A DNA stretch of 64,000 bases from Pleurocapsa sp. PCC 7319 (GTDB lineage Bacteria; Cyanobacteriota; Cyanobacteriia; Cyanobacteriales; Xenococcaceae): positions 1,609,902-1,673,901 of the forward strand of contig NZ_KB235922.1 of assembly GCF_000332195.1 (NCBI RefSeq). Reading direction: 5' to 3'. Position 1 is the first letter of the stretch. Each line of letters opens with the position of its first letter. A program made the translations under genes and the position numbers. Positions 1-8,853 of this stretch are shown in pieces. The notes under the pieces are model-generated. The model was not told the origin of the DNA. It did no database searches and worked only from the letters and a program-made list of their open reading frames with translations.

Positions 1-1
1 T

Positions 2-193
2 TTAATTGTTTTAGATGACCCCGATTATTACACCCTTCCTCTAGCAGTCGCTAACTTAGCTGGGTCTTTCTCTCTTGACTGGAGATTAGTAGCAGCCGGT
101 TCAGTAATTTCGATCGCCCCGATTCTATTATTGTTTTTGTTTTTGCAACGATATATTATTCCCACTGATGTTGGTAGTGGAGTTAAGGGATAG
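2..193 (+). CDS. Carbohydrate ABC transporter permease, C-terminal end (partial)
   Basis: The reading frame is open from the left edge and stops at 191-193, giving 63 residues. The sequence shows an Asp-Trp-Arg segment, one hydrophobic helix rich in Leu and Phe, and the ending FLQRYIIPTDVGSGVKG. That ending is characteristic of MalG/UgpE-type inner-membrane permeases of the CUT1 sugar ABC family; in cyanobacteria these take up glucosylglycerol, sucrose, trehalose or similar solutes. The substrate cannot be told from this tail. The binding protein and the partner permease would lie upstream, outside the window. It converges on the gene at 209-1951 with only 15 bases between the stops. Confidence 0.8.
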   Translation, partial: LIVLDDPDYYTLPLAVANLAGSFSLDWRLVAAGSVISIAPILLLFLFLQRYIIPTDVGSGVKG

Positions 194-208
194 TTGGCTG
201 AAAATCTA

Positions 209-1951
209 TTACTCACAATGATAAAAACGATCGCGATAGCCGCTATTAGATAAATCTATTGAACTATCAAGAGTGCAACCGAGTTCAGGAAGTCGCTCTT
301 CATCGACTTGCAGATTAACCCCGAATAAATTTAGGGGTTTTGATTGTACAGTTAAAATCCTGCTCAGGGTAGGCAAGGTTATATCTATATCACTTTTGTA
401 TTGCTGAACTAGCAGAAATTGGGGGGATTGAGAAGTCAAGAATTCATCTTGAGAATTTAGACGTTGAAAAGAGAAGGCTAATCCAATTAATTCACGCAGC
501 TCAGAATGAGTTTGATGAGTCATGGCAACTAGAGCTGGAAAATTAGAATTCGCTTGAATATGAATCGCTAGGCAATCTGAATGTCTTGATTTTTGAAATC
601 CCAAGTTATTGACAACGGTAAGAGAGCCTAAAAATCCCACGATCAACAACACCACAACAACTTTATTTTTGATGGCTTGAGCAGAGAATTTGCTCCACCA
701 TGATGCATCTTTAGAGAAAGTAAATCTTTCCCGTCCCCAATAAGCAGCCATAGCAGCAGCAACTAATAAAATAAATGCTGGAAAATAAACAAAATGATAA
801 CGGGCAGCTAGAGAAATATCTTTACGCATGCCATAAATAATCAGGAAAAAAATAACTATAGAACTGACGAAGTAACTTCCCAGAAGAATCGCTGGCATAC
901 GAGTCTGGGGCTTAATTAATAGCGATCGCCATCCCTGAATCAAAGTAGGTATTACCCAGATTAAAACCGCCAAAATTATTAATGCGGAAATTATAATTCC
1001 CCAGGTAGATATACCTTCGACAGGTAACATCATGACCATCGTAATTAGCCATGCCAATATACGAGGAATTGGCTCTAAAATTTCCTCGGGTTCAAAACTG
1101 GTTGTAATCCAACTTGTCAATTCATTGTCAGAAATTCCTCTAACTATCGGCAACCAAACTAAACCACTGACTAAAGTACCCCAGCCAACTAGATATATAC
1201 TACGCCATTGCTTGAAAGTTTGCTCACGGGGATTAGATAGCCAAAAAACTATAATGGCGATCGCTTCTGCCCCTAAAGCGAGAACAAAAAAATAATGAGT
1301 GGCAATTCCCAAAGCATTAACTACAATCCAAATACCTATCAACCATCCTCGTACAGCAATTCTCTGCTGAATTAATTGCATCGTCTTGACCAAACAAGTT
1401 AGCGAAGCAATGACCCATAAAATAGTCAGGGTATAGTGACGGGCTTCTTGAGCTAGATAAATACCGTAGGGAGATATCGCCATTAATACGGCTGCCAAAT
1501 GCGCCACCAAACGAGAGCGAAATGTCATCCAACCCAAACTGAAGATCGCCGGAACAGCTAAAGCTCCCAAAATAGCACTCAGCGATCGCGCAACTTGCAA
1601 TGAGACTATATTCCCATCATGCACCCATAATTTAACCCACCAATGAGTCAGCCAAAAATAAAGAGGAGGATGAGTACTTTCCTGTATTAACCGTTCCAGG
1701 ACATTAGTATAATTAATCCCTGAATCGAACCGCAGTGGAGAGAGTAAAGTATCCAGGGAAATTATTTGATCTAGAGGAATAGCAGAAAAACCATGACCCA
1801 AACTATAACCAATAGTTGCAATCTCGATCGAAGAAGCGGGTTTGAAATTTAGATTACTAAATCGAAGTATTAGCCCCAAAATGAGCCAGATTAATAACCA
1901 AAAAATGTCAATAGGATTAAGACGTTGAGAATTATCTTGATTAATCTTCAA
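209..1951 (-). CDS. Polytopic membrane glycosyltransferase, GT39/ArnT-PMT-like
   Basis: A 580-residue protein that is mostly membrane-spanning helices. The first helix (about residues 15-31) is followed by an extracytoplasmic loop containing STHPPLYFWLTHWW (about residues 91-104), the acidic and HPPLY-type loop typical of GT39/ArnT-like enzymes that use polyprenyl-phosphate sugars. About ten further hydrophobic segments follow, then a soluble C-terminal domain of about 130 residues. The family transfers a sugar from a lipid carrier to protein or lipid on the outer face of the plasma membrane; the acceptor here is unknown. The only in-frame start that keeps the first helix is a TTG at 1951, with no clear Shine-Dalgarno, so the exact start is uncertain. 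Its neighbours give no functional clue. Confidence 0.75.
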   Translation of the reverse strand: MKINQDNSQRLNPIDIFWLLIWLILGLILRFSNLNFKPASSIEIATIGYSLGHGFSAIPLDQIISLDTLLSPLRFDSGINYTNVLERLIQESTHPPLYFWLTHWWVKLWVHDGNIVSLQVARSLSAILGALAVPAIFSLGWMTFRSRLVAHLAAVLMAISPYGIYLAQEARHYTLTILWVIASLTCLVKTMQLIQQRIAVRGWLIGIWIVVNALGIATHYFFVLALGAEAIAIIVFWLSNPREQTFKQWRSIYLVGWGTLVSGLVWLPIVRGISDNELTSWITTSFEPEEILEPIPRILAWLITMVMMLPVEGISTWGIIISALIILAVLIWVIPTLIQGWRSLLIKPQTRMPAILLGSYFVSSIVIFFLIIYGMRKDISLAARYHFVYFPAFILLVAAAMAAYWGRERFTFSKDASWWSKFSAQAIKNKVVVVLLIVGFLGSLTVVNNLGFQKSRHSDCLAIHIQANSNFPALVAMTHQTHSELRELIGLAFSFQRLNSQDEFLTSQSPQFLLVQQYKSDIDITLPTLSRILTVQSKPLNLFGVNLQVDEERLPELGCTLDSSIDLSNSGYRDRFYHCE

Positions 1952-2042
1952 ATCGTTAGGAAAAATTACTCAAATTATTTTGCTCTCAATTGTAGTAGCC
2001 ATAATATCAAGGTTGATTGTGGAGGAGAAGCAAGATCTCGCT

Positions 2043-2381
2043 TTAATAATGAAAGTGACAAGAAATAATCGTTAGATAATTGTCATCTACGGCGTAGACA
2101 AGGCGATTAGTATCATCAATACGACGGGACCAAAAACCGGATAAATTTTCTTTCAAAGGTTCAGGCTTGCCAATCCCTTCAAACGGGGTATTTTTAGTTG
2201 CCTTAATAAGCTTGTTGATTCTTTTTAGTGTTTTTTTATCCTGAGTCTGTCTTGTTGCGCGTTCCCTTGCGTCTTTCGCCGTCCTAAAGGATACCGCTCC
2301 GCATAACGCGGGGTCGCAACGCTGCCAATAAACATAACTATCCCAAGCCTCATCAGTCCAGGCTAATATGCGACTAGTCAT
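2043..2381 (-). CDS. yoeB: YoeB/Txe-family mRNA interferase toxin carrying an in-frame repeat insertion
   Basis: The family (about 84-90 residues) is a ribosome-dependent endoribonuclease neutralised by YefM. Here the flanks match well: WTDEAWDSYVYWQ at the N-terminus, then KRINKLIK, TPFEGIGKPEPLKENLSGFW, SRRIDDTNRLVYAV and the ending CHFHY. The catalytic Glu of TPFEG, the Arg of FWSRR and the C-terminal His-Tyr are all present. The protein is 112 residues because about 25 extra residues (21-45, Cys-, Arg- and Ala-rich) sit between YWQ and TQDKK. That block is a mobile palindromic repeat (separate entry), not part of the family fold. Translation starts 8 bases inside the upstream antitoxin gene, so the two are coupled. 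Whether the toxin is still active cannot be judged; the frame is intact. Confidence 0.85.
   Translation of the reverse strand: MTSRILAWTDEAWDSYVYWQRCDPALCGAVSFRTAKDARERATRQTQDKKTLKRINKLIKATKNTPFEGIGKPEPLKENLSGFWSRRIDDTNRLVYAVDDNYLTIISCHFHY
2247..2321 (-). repeat. 75-bp palindromic mobile repeat inserted in frame in yoeB
   Basis: The stretch encodes toxin residues 21-45, which other YoeB proteins lack. Read on the minus strand it begins CGTTGCG and ends CGCGCAACAAGACAG, giving a short terminal inverted repeat GTTGCG/CGCAAC. It contains inner hairpin-forming segments such as CCGCGTTATGCGG and TCCTTTAGGA, and is far richer in G+C than its neighbours. The trinucleotide CAG occurs on both sides (2322-2324 and 2247-2249), as expected for a small target duplication. 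Its length is a multiple of three and it has no stop in the toxin frame. The core resembles small dispersed repeats known from cyanobacterial intergenic regions. A partial match, CTAAAGGATAC, recurs at 42496-42506. Confidence 0.7.
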
Positions 2382-2628
2382 CCAATAAATCTTTTTCTGT
2401 TACTTTTCCCTGTCTGTATTGGGTAATCGAACGTTCTAAGTGAGCAGCATTAGCAGGAGATTTTAGCAAATGAACGGTTTCTAGTAAGCTATTAAAATAA
2501 TCAAGGGACATAACTACCGCATCATCAGCATCACGTCGAGTAATTACAGTATAGTCAGCATCATCAACTACCCGATCTAAAACGTTTTTTAGCTTATTTC
2601 TCGCTTCAGTAAAGGTTATTACTTTCAT
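2374..2628 (-). CDS. yefM: YefM/Phd-family antitoxin
   Basis: An 84-residue protein with the family N-terminal DNA-binding fold: MKVITFTEARNKLKNVLDRV, then the strand YTVITRRDADDAVVMSLDYF and a helical, charged C-terminal tail that would wrap the toxin. YefM binds and inhibits YoeB and, with it, represses the shared promoter. The gene overlaps the toxin start by 8 bases, the usual arrangement for translational coupling. A perfect 14-bp palindrome with a TGTACA core lies 19 bases upstream of the start codon and is the likely operator. Length and motifs are normal for the family. Confidence 0.9.
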   Translation of the reverse strand: MKVITFTEARNKLKNVLDRVVDDADYTVITRRDADDAVVMSLDYFNSLLETVHLLKSPANAAHLERSITQYRQGKVTEKDLLDD

Positions 2629-2646
2629 TGTTTGAACCTGCCTTAT

Positions 2647-2686
2647 TACTTGTACAAGTATATTAAGATATTTGCGACTGTGGCAA
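2647..2686 (-). promoter_or_regulatory. Predicted yefM-yoeB promoter and operator palindrome
   Basis: A perfect palindrome TACTTGTACAAGTA occupies 2647-2660. Its centre TGTACA is the core known from the Escherichia coli yefM-yoeB operator. On the minus strand TATACT (2657-2662) can serve as a -10 box and TTGCCA (2681-2686) as a -35 box with an 18-base spacer, so the palindrome overlaps the -10. This suggests autorepression by the antitoxin or the toxin-antitoxin complex. The motif is seen directly; the binding is inferred. Confidence 0.6.
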
Positions 2687-2918
2687 TGAAAACAGTATCG
2701 ATTTGTGAGAATCTATCAGGAATAAAGGGAGCGTCTTGCACACCCTGGTCGTAGTAGGATAAATTTTCGTGGCAAATATGGATTTTAGGTGCTGGCAAAA
2801 AGGATTATTTGGCTAACAAATAGGTAATTCGGCGATTGGTAAATTTATTAACTGATGTTGCTTGGATGATAATCGCGGCTTAAGACGTTAAAGTTATAAA
2901 GATGGGGGTTTAGGAAGT

Positions 2919-4925
2919 ATGAAAGCATCTAGAGATATTCTTATAATTGGTGGTGGCATCATCGGCTTGGCGATCGCCATTGAGTTAAAACGCCAAGGGG
3001 CTAAAGTTACCGTAATCAGTAAGGATTTTGTGCAAGCTGCTGGTAACGCTGCTGCGGGGATGTTAGCTCCTATGGCAGAAAAAATTACATCTCCCCCCAT
3101 GCTGGATTTGTGTCTGAGATCTCGTTGGCTATATCCTGGGTGGACACAAAAACTAGAGGAATTAACAGGAGTTGAGACAGGCTATTTGCCCTGCGGTATT
3201 CTCGCCCCTGTATATAGCGAACCAGAATCTATCTCCGAAACAGATAATAATGCAGTTTGGTTAGATAAACAGGCAATTCAACTTTATCAACCAGGATTAG
3301 GCGATCGCGTCGTTGGTGGCTGGTGGTATCCCGAAGATGGACAGGTTGATAACCGTTGTTTAATGCGATCGCTTTTGCAAGCGGCACAAACTTTAGGGGT
3401 TGAAATCCAAGAGGGTGTTAGCGTTAAAGCAATTCAACAAAAACAGGGCAGAGTTAACGAGGTTTTAACCGATCTGGGACAAATCGAAGCGGAACAGTAT
3501 GTCCTCGCTGCGGGTTCTTGGTCCAGCCAATTATTACCCTTACCCGTGCGCCCCGTAAAAGGACAAATGATGTCTTTGAAGATGCCCCAAAAACTGCATC
3601 AACCTTTTCCTCTACAAAGAGTTCTGTACGGCGAAAATATTTATCTCGTACCCCGACAAGATGGCAGATTAATTGTTGGTGCGACAGTGGAAGAGGTGAA
3701 CTGGACTCCTTTCAATACTCCCAAAGGAATGCAAAGTCTACTTAATAAAGCTACTGAATTATATCCTGCGGTTGCCGACTGGCAAATTGAAGAATTCTGG
3801 TGGGGGTTTCGCCCTGGTACTCCTGATGAATTACCCATTCTTGGTCGCAGTGCCTGTAAAAATCTATTTTTAGCTACGGGACATTATCGCAATGGTATTC
3901 TTCTCGCTCCCATTACTGCATCCTTGAGCGCCGAGTTGATCCTAGAAGAAAAATCTGACCCTCTACTAGCTGAATTCAGTTACCAACGTTTTTATCATCA
4001 ATCCAGCAATATGACTTCCATTAGTAATTTGGACAATAAGGCACAAAAACTGCCACTACAGATAGAATCAAATCCTCAAGCTCCTTTACCTCCTTCTACT
4101 ACCTCGTTACTACCTAATCAAACAATTATTGAAGATACTGATAAACTAACCATCGCTGGACGTACATTCAATTCCCGTCTGATGACTGGTACTGGCAAGT
4201 ATCCTAGTATGCAGGCAATGCAGCAAAGTGTAGCTGCTAGTGGTTGCGAAATCATTACGGTAGCAGTGAGAAGAGTCCAAACTAAAGCTCCAGGACATGA
4301 AGGATTAGCAGAAGCGATCGCCTGGGATAGAATCTGGATGTTACCCAACACCGCAGGCTGTAAAACTGCTGAAGAAGCAGTAAGGGTTGCTCGCTTGGGT
4401 AGGGAAATGGCGAAGCTGTTGGGACAAGAAGATAATAACTTTATCAAGTTGGAAGTCATTCCCGATGCCAAATATCTTTTGCCCGATCCTATCGGTACCT
4501 TAGAAGCAGCAGAACAGCTAGTCAAAGAAGGATTTGCTGTTTTACCCTATATTAATGCCGATCCTTTGTTAGCCAAACGTTTGGAAGAGGTTGGCTGCTC
4601 TACAGTAATGCCTCTAGGTTCACCTATCGGTTCGGGGCAAGGAATTAATAACGCAGCTAATATCGCCATTATCATCGAGGAAGCCAATGTTCCCGTAGTA
4701 GTAGATGCCGGTATTGGTACCCCTAGCGAAGCAGCTTTAGCAATGGAAATGGGAGCCGATGCCTTACTGGTTAATAGTGCGATCGCCTTAGCCCAAAACC
4801 CTGTAGCAATGGCGCGGGCAATGGGGTTAGCTGCGGAGGCGGGAAGATTAGCTTATCTGGCGGGTAGAATTCCTGTAAAACAATATGCTAGTGCTAGTTC
4901 TCCTCTCACTGGCACCATTAGTTAA
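2919..4925 (+). CDS. thiO/thiG: Bifunctional glycine oxidase / thiazole synthase (ThiO-ThiG fusion)
   Basis: A 668-residue fusion for thiamin biosynthesis. The ThiO half (about 1-375) opens with the FAD Rossmann motif [19 protein letters not shown] and ends with the FAD-binding segment [12 protein letters not shown]; it oxidises glycine to dehydroglycine (iminoacetate). A Pro- and Ser-rich linker follows. The ThiG half (about 405-660) has [38 protein letters not shown] with the lysine expected to form a Schiff base with deoxyxylulose phosphate, and the phosphate-binding [14 protein letters not shown]; it builds the thiazole phosphate. The fusion is standard in cyanobacteria and passes the unstable imine directly. 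The start ATG is preceded by AGGAAG. No TPP riboswitch motif was seen in the 290 bases upstream. Confidence 0.95.
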   Translation: MKASRDILIIGGGIIGLAIAIELKRQGAKVTVISKDFVQAAGNAAAGMLAPMAEKITSPPMLDLCLRSRWLYPGWTQKLEELTGVETGYLPCGILAPVYSEPESISETDNNAVWLDKQAIQLYQPGLGDRVVGGWWYPEDGQVDNRCLMRSLLQAAQTLGVEIQEGVSVKAIQQKQGRVNEVLTDLGQIEAEQYVLAAGSWSSQLLPLPVRPVKGQMMSLKMPQKLHQPFPLQRVLYGENIYLVPRQDGRLIVGATVEEVNWTPFNTPKGMQSLLNKATELYPAVADWQIEEFWWGFRPGTPDELPILGRSACKNLFLATGHYRNGILLAPITASLSAELILEEKSDPLLAEFSYQRFYHQSSNMTSISNLDNKAQKLPLQIESNPQAPLPPSTTSLLPNQTIIEDTDKLTIAGRTFNSRLMTGTGKYPSMQAMQQSVAASGCEIITVAVRRVQTKAPGHEGLAEAIAWDRIWMLPNTAGCKTAEEAVRVARLGREMAKLLGQEDNNFIKLEVIPDAKYLLPDPIGTLEAAEQLVKEGFAVLPYINADPLLAKRLEEVGCSTVMPLGSPIGSGQGINNAANIAIIIEEANVPVVVDAGIGTPSEAALAMEMGADALLVNSAIALAQNPVAMARAMGLAAEAGRLAYLAGRIPVKQYASASSPLTGTIS

Positions 4926-4998
4926 AGAAAATTCGACATAAAGTCATTTATTATCAAAGTATCTTTGAAAAACTTTTTTAACTAGCCGATTTGATTTT

Positions 4999-6570
4999 AT
5001 GCCAATTTTTAGCGATACACCTTTAACAATAATTACTTCTAGTGCAGCAGTAATAGGATTATTTAGTTGGCAATGGTGGCAACAGAAAAAATATAGCTCT
5101 TTGCGAGTGCTTCCTTCTCCTCCGAGACATTGGTTATTAGGTAATGCACTACAATTAATGGATGCAGCGAAGACAAGCAAATATTTCTTATTGCTATTTA
5201 ATTGGGCAAAGCAATTAGGCTCAACCTATGTTATCTGGGCTTTTAACAAGCCCATTGTGATCTTAAACAAACCCAGAATTATTGAGGAACTTATTGTTCA
5301 TGGGCAGAAAGATGGTGCCTTTGCTAGGGATCCTGAACTACGAGAACTTTGGGGAAGTCTATTTGGGGGTCCTATACTGATTCAACAAGAAGGTTCTGAG
5401 TGGCAATGGAGACGGCAAACATTTAACCAAAGTTTTACTTCTAGTCATCTTTCTGCTTACTTTGAGCTTGTTTACCAAAGCTGTATGCAAGTAATAGAGA
5501 TACTTCAAGGTGCAACTCAGGAGCAGAAAGTAATCCAAGTAGATCCTTTGTTTGCTGAGCTTACTATGAGGCTCATTTGCCGTTTAATGCTGGGTATTCC
5601 TCTAGATAAAAAGAGTCTAACTCATGAAGGTCCCCCTCTTGAACCACAGAAATTATATGAGGCTTTGTCTGTTTTGACCAGACAGTTTACTGCTGAAGCA
5701 GCAGGTGAAAACAAATGGTTAAAGTACATACCAACTAAGTCTAAGCAAAGTTACTGGGCTGCAAAACGTTTTCTTCAAGAATTTGTATCTCCACGAGTAG
5801 ATTTAGCCTTACAGATAACTGGACGCAAACAGCTTAGTTCAGTAGAGGTTAACCCTCTGTTTGAAAAATCAATTCTAGTACAATTGGCTAAGCAACCGAA
5901 ATATAATCACCAGATGTTGTGCGCAGAAACAATCGGGATGATTTTTGCTGGAACTGACACCACAGCCCATACTCTTTCATTTACGGTAGGAGCATTAGGA
6001 CTTAATTCTAGAGTTTTTCAACTAGCGCAGCAGGAAGTTGATCGAGTTTGGCAACTTGATGACGGCATCAATTCTAAAAGCTTGAAGAAGTTAACTTATC
6101 TTCAAGGAATTATTAAAGAATCAATGCGCCTTTATCCAGTAACTAATGGTTCAACTGGATGTATTACTACGCGAGATACAGTTATCGCAGGAGTGAATAT
6201 TCCTAAAGGTACATCTATTAACTGGTCAATATTAGCTGCGGGGCGAGATCCTCAAGAATATCCTCAGCCCGATGATTTTTTGCCAGAACGCTGGTTCAAA
6301 AAGCAGCAAAGAGATGCTCAACCTTTAACAATGTTGGTTTTTGGTTCGGGGACTCATCGTTGCCTGGGAGAGTCTCTAGCTATGCTAGAAGCAACGGTGA
6401 TGTTAGCACTATTGCTTCGCTATTTTGATTGGGAAATTGTCAACGGGCGCAGGTCACTCGAACAGCTAGGGCAGAATCTCACAGTTTTTCCCCAAGATCG
6501 GATGCCTGTTAGATTCAAAGTTCGGGAGCTGGGAGATAACACCTTACATCCTATATCGCAAGAGAGTTGA
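4999..6570 (+). CDS. Cytochrome P450
   Basis: A 523-residue haem-thiolate monooxygenase. A hydrophobic N-terminal segment (about residues 8-24) followed by KK and the proline-rich LPSPPRHWLLGN suggests a membrane anchor. The I-helix oxygen-binding motif is FAGTDTTAHT, the K-helix ExxR is ESMRLYP (near residue 374), and the haem ligand loop is FGSGTHRCLG with Cys455. The C-terminal LTVFPQDRMPVRF is also typical of class II-like P450s. Substrate is not evident; cyanobacterial P450s act on fatty acids, terpenoids and carotenoids. No ferredoxin or reductase gene is adjacent, so electron supply would be in trans. It lies 73 bases after thiO-thiG and may be co-transcribed, though no functional link is apparent. 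Confidence 0.93.
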   Translation: MPIFSDTPLTIITSSAAVIGLFSWQWWQQKKYSSLRVLPSPPRHWLLGNALQLMDAAKTSKYFLLLFNWAKQLGSTYVIWAFNKPIVILNKPRIIEELIVHGQKDGAFARDPELRELWGSLFGGPILIQQEGSEWQWRRQTFNQSFTSSHLSAYFELVYQSCMQVIEILQGATQEQKVIQVDPLFAELTMRLICRLMLGIPLDKKSLTHEGPPLEPQKLYEALSVLTRQFTAEAAGENKWLKYIPTKSKQSYWAAKRFLQEFVSPRVDLALQITGRKQLSSVEVNPLFEKSILVQLAKQPKYNHQMLCAETIGMIFAGTDTTAHTLSFTVGALGLNSRVFQLAQQEVDRVWQLDDGINSKSLKKLTYLQGIIKESMRLYPVTNGSTGCITTRDTVIAGVNIPKGTSINWSILAAGRDPQEYPQPDDFLPERWFKKQQRDAQPLTMLVFGSGTHRCLGESLAMLEATVMLALLLRYFDWEIVNGRRSLEQLGQNLTVFPQDRMPVRFKVRELGDNTLHPISQES

Positions 6571-6744
6571 AGAAGAAGCAGGATCAAACTTATGAGCATC
6601 GACTCAATCTAACCCATCTAATCTCTCTAGCTACTAAAAGAGCAGCTTCTAGAACTCAAATATGATGTCCTTTGTTTAATCGTATGTAAGCTTGCATCCT
6701 TTAGCTGGTAGTCGGATTCTCTTGTCCTCGACTATTGCCTGTCC

Positions 6745-7581
6745 TTAGTTTGTAAGCTGTGCCCAGGCTGTTACATGTAGTGGCAATACTATCGGACGTT
6801 TTGACAAAATCACTTCTCTGCGAAGTCGTTCTGTCAATGTTTCAATATCAACTTCTTCAGGCGTGGCGATCCCATAATCTTCTATGAGAGGTAGCATGCT
6901 TCGGAAACTATTGGTAATATACTCATAACCCAGCCACATTTCGGGACCGCCAGCTGGTGCCGACAGGTATATGGAAGGCTCAGGTAAACCAGCATCCCCA
7001 AAAGTACTGTAGAGATCGAGACCCATTCCTATATGGGCTCCTGAACGCTGAAACACATCGATACACCATTTGTTCAGGGTGTTTATCAGTGGCGTATTCG
7101 GATGAACATTCTGAGCCAATGCTGTAAAGTCTAGCTCCTGGAATGCCACTATCCCTCCTGGGCGTAGATGAGTTGAGAGCTGTCTGAGGGCTTCTGCAGG
7201 ATCTGACATATACATAAGCACAAGTCGACCAACTACAGCATCGAATTGTCCCTCCAAGGCAAGAGTTCGAGCGTCCCCCTCAATGAAAGTGATGTTTTCA
7301 AACCCAGATTGCTTTGCCCGTTCTCGACCAGTATTGAAAATCTCTTCGTTTACATCCACTCCTACGACTTCTCCTTCTGAACCGACTAATTCGGCCGCAG
7401 CTAGCGCTACGTCTCCAGCACCACTACCAACATCGAGGATCCTCATCCCTTTAATAATGCCAGCCTCCTTGAGAAAACGCTGCGTCAGGTCTCCATATAG
7501 ATGCGACTGCTGAATCAAACGCTCCGTCTCCTCTTGACTGCGTCCCATCGTATATCTTGCATCACTGTTCGGTTCATTCAT
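6745..7581 (-). CDS. Class I SAM-dependent methyltransferase
   Basis: A 278-residue protein with a complete Rossmann methyltransferase core: motif I LDVGSGAGDVALAAAE (about 50-65), motif II VVGVDVNEE, an acidic post-motif GDARTL and the motif VVGRLVLMYMSDPAEALRQL, then HLRPGGIVAFQELDF. This is the UbiE/Methyltransf_11-type small-molecule group. About 130 C-terminal residues form a substrate cap with no recognised motif. The substrate is unknown. It lies convergent to the P450 gene with 174 bases between them, in which nothing else is seen. Start is the ATG at 7581, without a strong ribosome-binding site. It could modify a secondary metabolite, but nothing nearby proves it. Confidence 0.88.
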   Translation of the reverse strand: MNEPNSDARYTMGRSQEETERLIQQSHLYGDLTQRFLKEAGIIKGMRILDVGSGAGDVALAAAELVGSEGEVVGVDVNEEIFNTGRERAKQSGFENITFIEGDARTLALEGQFDAVVGRLVLMYMSDPAEALRQLSTHLRPGGIVAFQELDFTALAQNVHPNTPLINTLNKWCIDVFQRSGAHIGMGLDLYSTFGDAGLPEPSIYLSAPAGGPEMWLGYEYITNSFRSMLPLIEDYGIATPEEVDIETLTERLRREVILSKRPIVLPLHVTAWAQLTN

Positions 7582-7936
7582 GTAGATTAATCTCTATTAA
7601 TTAAGGTGATATCTAACAATGTTCTCGATATCATCCGATATTGCTTCTTTCTAAGATAATCTGAATTAAGTCCTGAATACTTAATATACTTATATTTCTT
7701 GCAAGGCATTAAAAAGAGACAGTAGAATGAAGAGCTACCACTGGAGTAATAATGAGCCTTATGTGGTTTGTCAGGTGAACTTGAACGACGGAATATGCCC
7801 TGTCCCATAAATAATCGGATGGTTTTTATGGAGAATATCTACAATATTGCCGATATGATTAAAGAATGCTACGAAAAGAGAAAAGTGTTCTCTTTATTCT
7901 TATTAATTATTTGCCTTTTCACAATTAAATTATGCC
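7582..7936. other. Gene-free interval between methyltransferase and DUF4230 genes
   Basis: About 355 bases between divergent genes. Two short open frames cross it (7587-7808 minus and 7768-8004 plus), but neither has a recognisable sequence, a ribosome-binding site or biased codon use, and the second overlaps the real gene downstream. The interval presumably holds the promoters of both flanking genes; no box stood out enough to call. Confidence 0.5.
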
Positions 7937-8626
7937 GTGAAAACATCAAAATCATTACTGCCAATCTGGCAACAAATTATTCTTTGGGGTACGGGAAGTA
8001 TTAGCATCATTATCCTCTTAATCTTTTTGGGTATCTGGCGGACAAGCGATCGCGCTATAGATTTTGTAGAAAATTTATTTAAATCCCAGCCGATTAATCC
8101 CCAAATTGAGAATCAAACTCTAATTGTGCAGCGTATTAAAAGTATGCAGGAGTTGACTACTACTGTCCAAACGATGGAAACTATTGTTCCTACCTCTGCC
8201 GATCGCAAATTAGGAGATATTTCTTTAGCTACCACCCGATTACTCTACATTGCTAGAGGAGAAATTAGAGCAGGAGTCGATCTTAGCGAGCTAGAAGCTA
8301 AAGATATAAAAGTTAGTAATAATAAGATTGAAATCAATTTACCCCCGGCCAAAATACTCGATAGCAAAATAGATGTAAATCGTTCCCGCGTCTACGATTA
8401 TGATCGTGGTTTTTTAAATCTTGGTCCCGATGTTGCCCCCCAGCTACAAACTTTGGCACAAAGGAAAACTCTAACGGAAATTGTTAAGACTGCCTGTAAT
8501 GAAGGTATTTTAAATGCTGCTAACACCAAGGCTGAAAATGCTATTACCCAACTTTTAACTAGTACTAGCTTTCAACAAGTAAAAATAAACACAACTACCC
8601 CAGAAGCTTGTGTAGTAGTTAATTAG
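7937..8626 (+). CDS. DUF4230 domain protein, membrane-anchored
   Basis: A 229-residue protein with one N-terminal transmembrane helix (about residues 16-33, rich in Ile and Leu) and a soluble domain outside the membrane. The domain has the DUF4230 pattern: a repeated theme of RIKSMQELTTTVQTMETIV, then LLYIARGEIRAGVDLSELEAKDIKV and IEINLPPAKILDSKIDVNRS, ending in a helical segment with two Cys residues. The family is widespread in cyanobacteria and firmicutes and has no established function. Start is a GTG at 7937; an upstream ATG is followed at once by a stop. It reads away from the methyltransferase and stands alone. Confidence 0.8.
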   Translation: MKTSKSLLPIWQQIILWGTGSISIIILLIFLGIWRTSDRAIDFVENLFKSQPINPQIENQTLIVQRIKSMQELTTTVQTMETIVPTSADRKLGDISLATTRLLYIARGEIRAGVDLSELEAKDIKVSNNKIEINLPPAKILDSKIDVNRSRVYDYDRGFLNLGPDVAPQLQTLAQRKTLTEIVKTACNEGILNAANTKAENAITQLLTSTSFQQVKINTTTPEACVVVN

Positions 8627-8681
8627 AAAATAAGTAGCCATCATAAACTGGATACGCTTTTTAATTGTCAAAGCACCATAT

Positions 8682-8840
8682 CTACTCGATTAAAGCCTGA
8701 AATCTTGAATCTTTCCTAATATTATCGAAATCAGAGTCAGTTATTGCCATTTCTTGATATTCTTTATCGTAGGAGGCGATCGCTTCTTCGTGTTTGCCTA
8801 AGTTACCCAGGGCAAGACCACGGTTGTACCAAGTAACCAT
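8682..8840 (-). pseudogene. Remnant of a TPR-repeat protein (C-terminal fragment)
   Basis: About 50 codons read TWYNRGLALGNLGKHEEAIA, a near-perfect cyanobacterial TPR unit. It then jumps in mid-repeat to KEYQEMAITDSDFDNIRKDS and RFQALIE, the usual last residues of such proteins. In complete relatives many TPR units lie between these parts, so an internal deletion and loss of the 5' part have left only this piece. The upstream codons run into a region without TPR character that abuts the next small gene. It is most likely a decayed gene, not a functional short protein. Confidence 0.6.
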
Positions 8841-8853
8841 CATCAAATTTCTA

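Noticed and set aside
2661-2918. TPP riboswitch ahead of thiO-thiG
   Set aside because: The conserved CTGAGA-type THI-box sequence was looked for and not found; the leader is short.
7587-7808. 73-codon minus-strand frame upstream of the methyltransferase
   Set aside because: Ser/Tyr-rich with no domain features; looks like a chance frame in a promoter region.
7768-8004. 78-codon frame upstream of the DUF4230 gene
   Set aside because: It overlaps the real gene in another frame, has no ribosome-binding site and no recognisable sequence.
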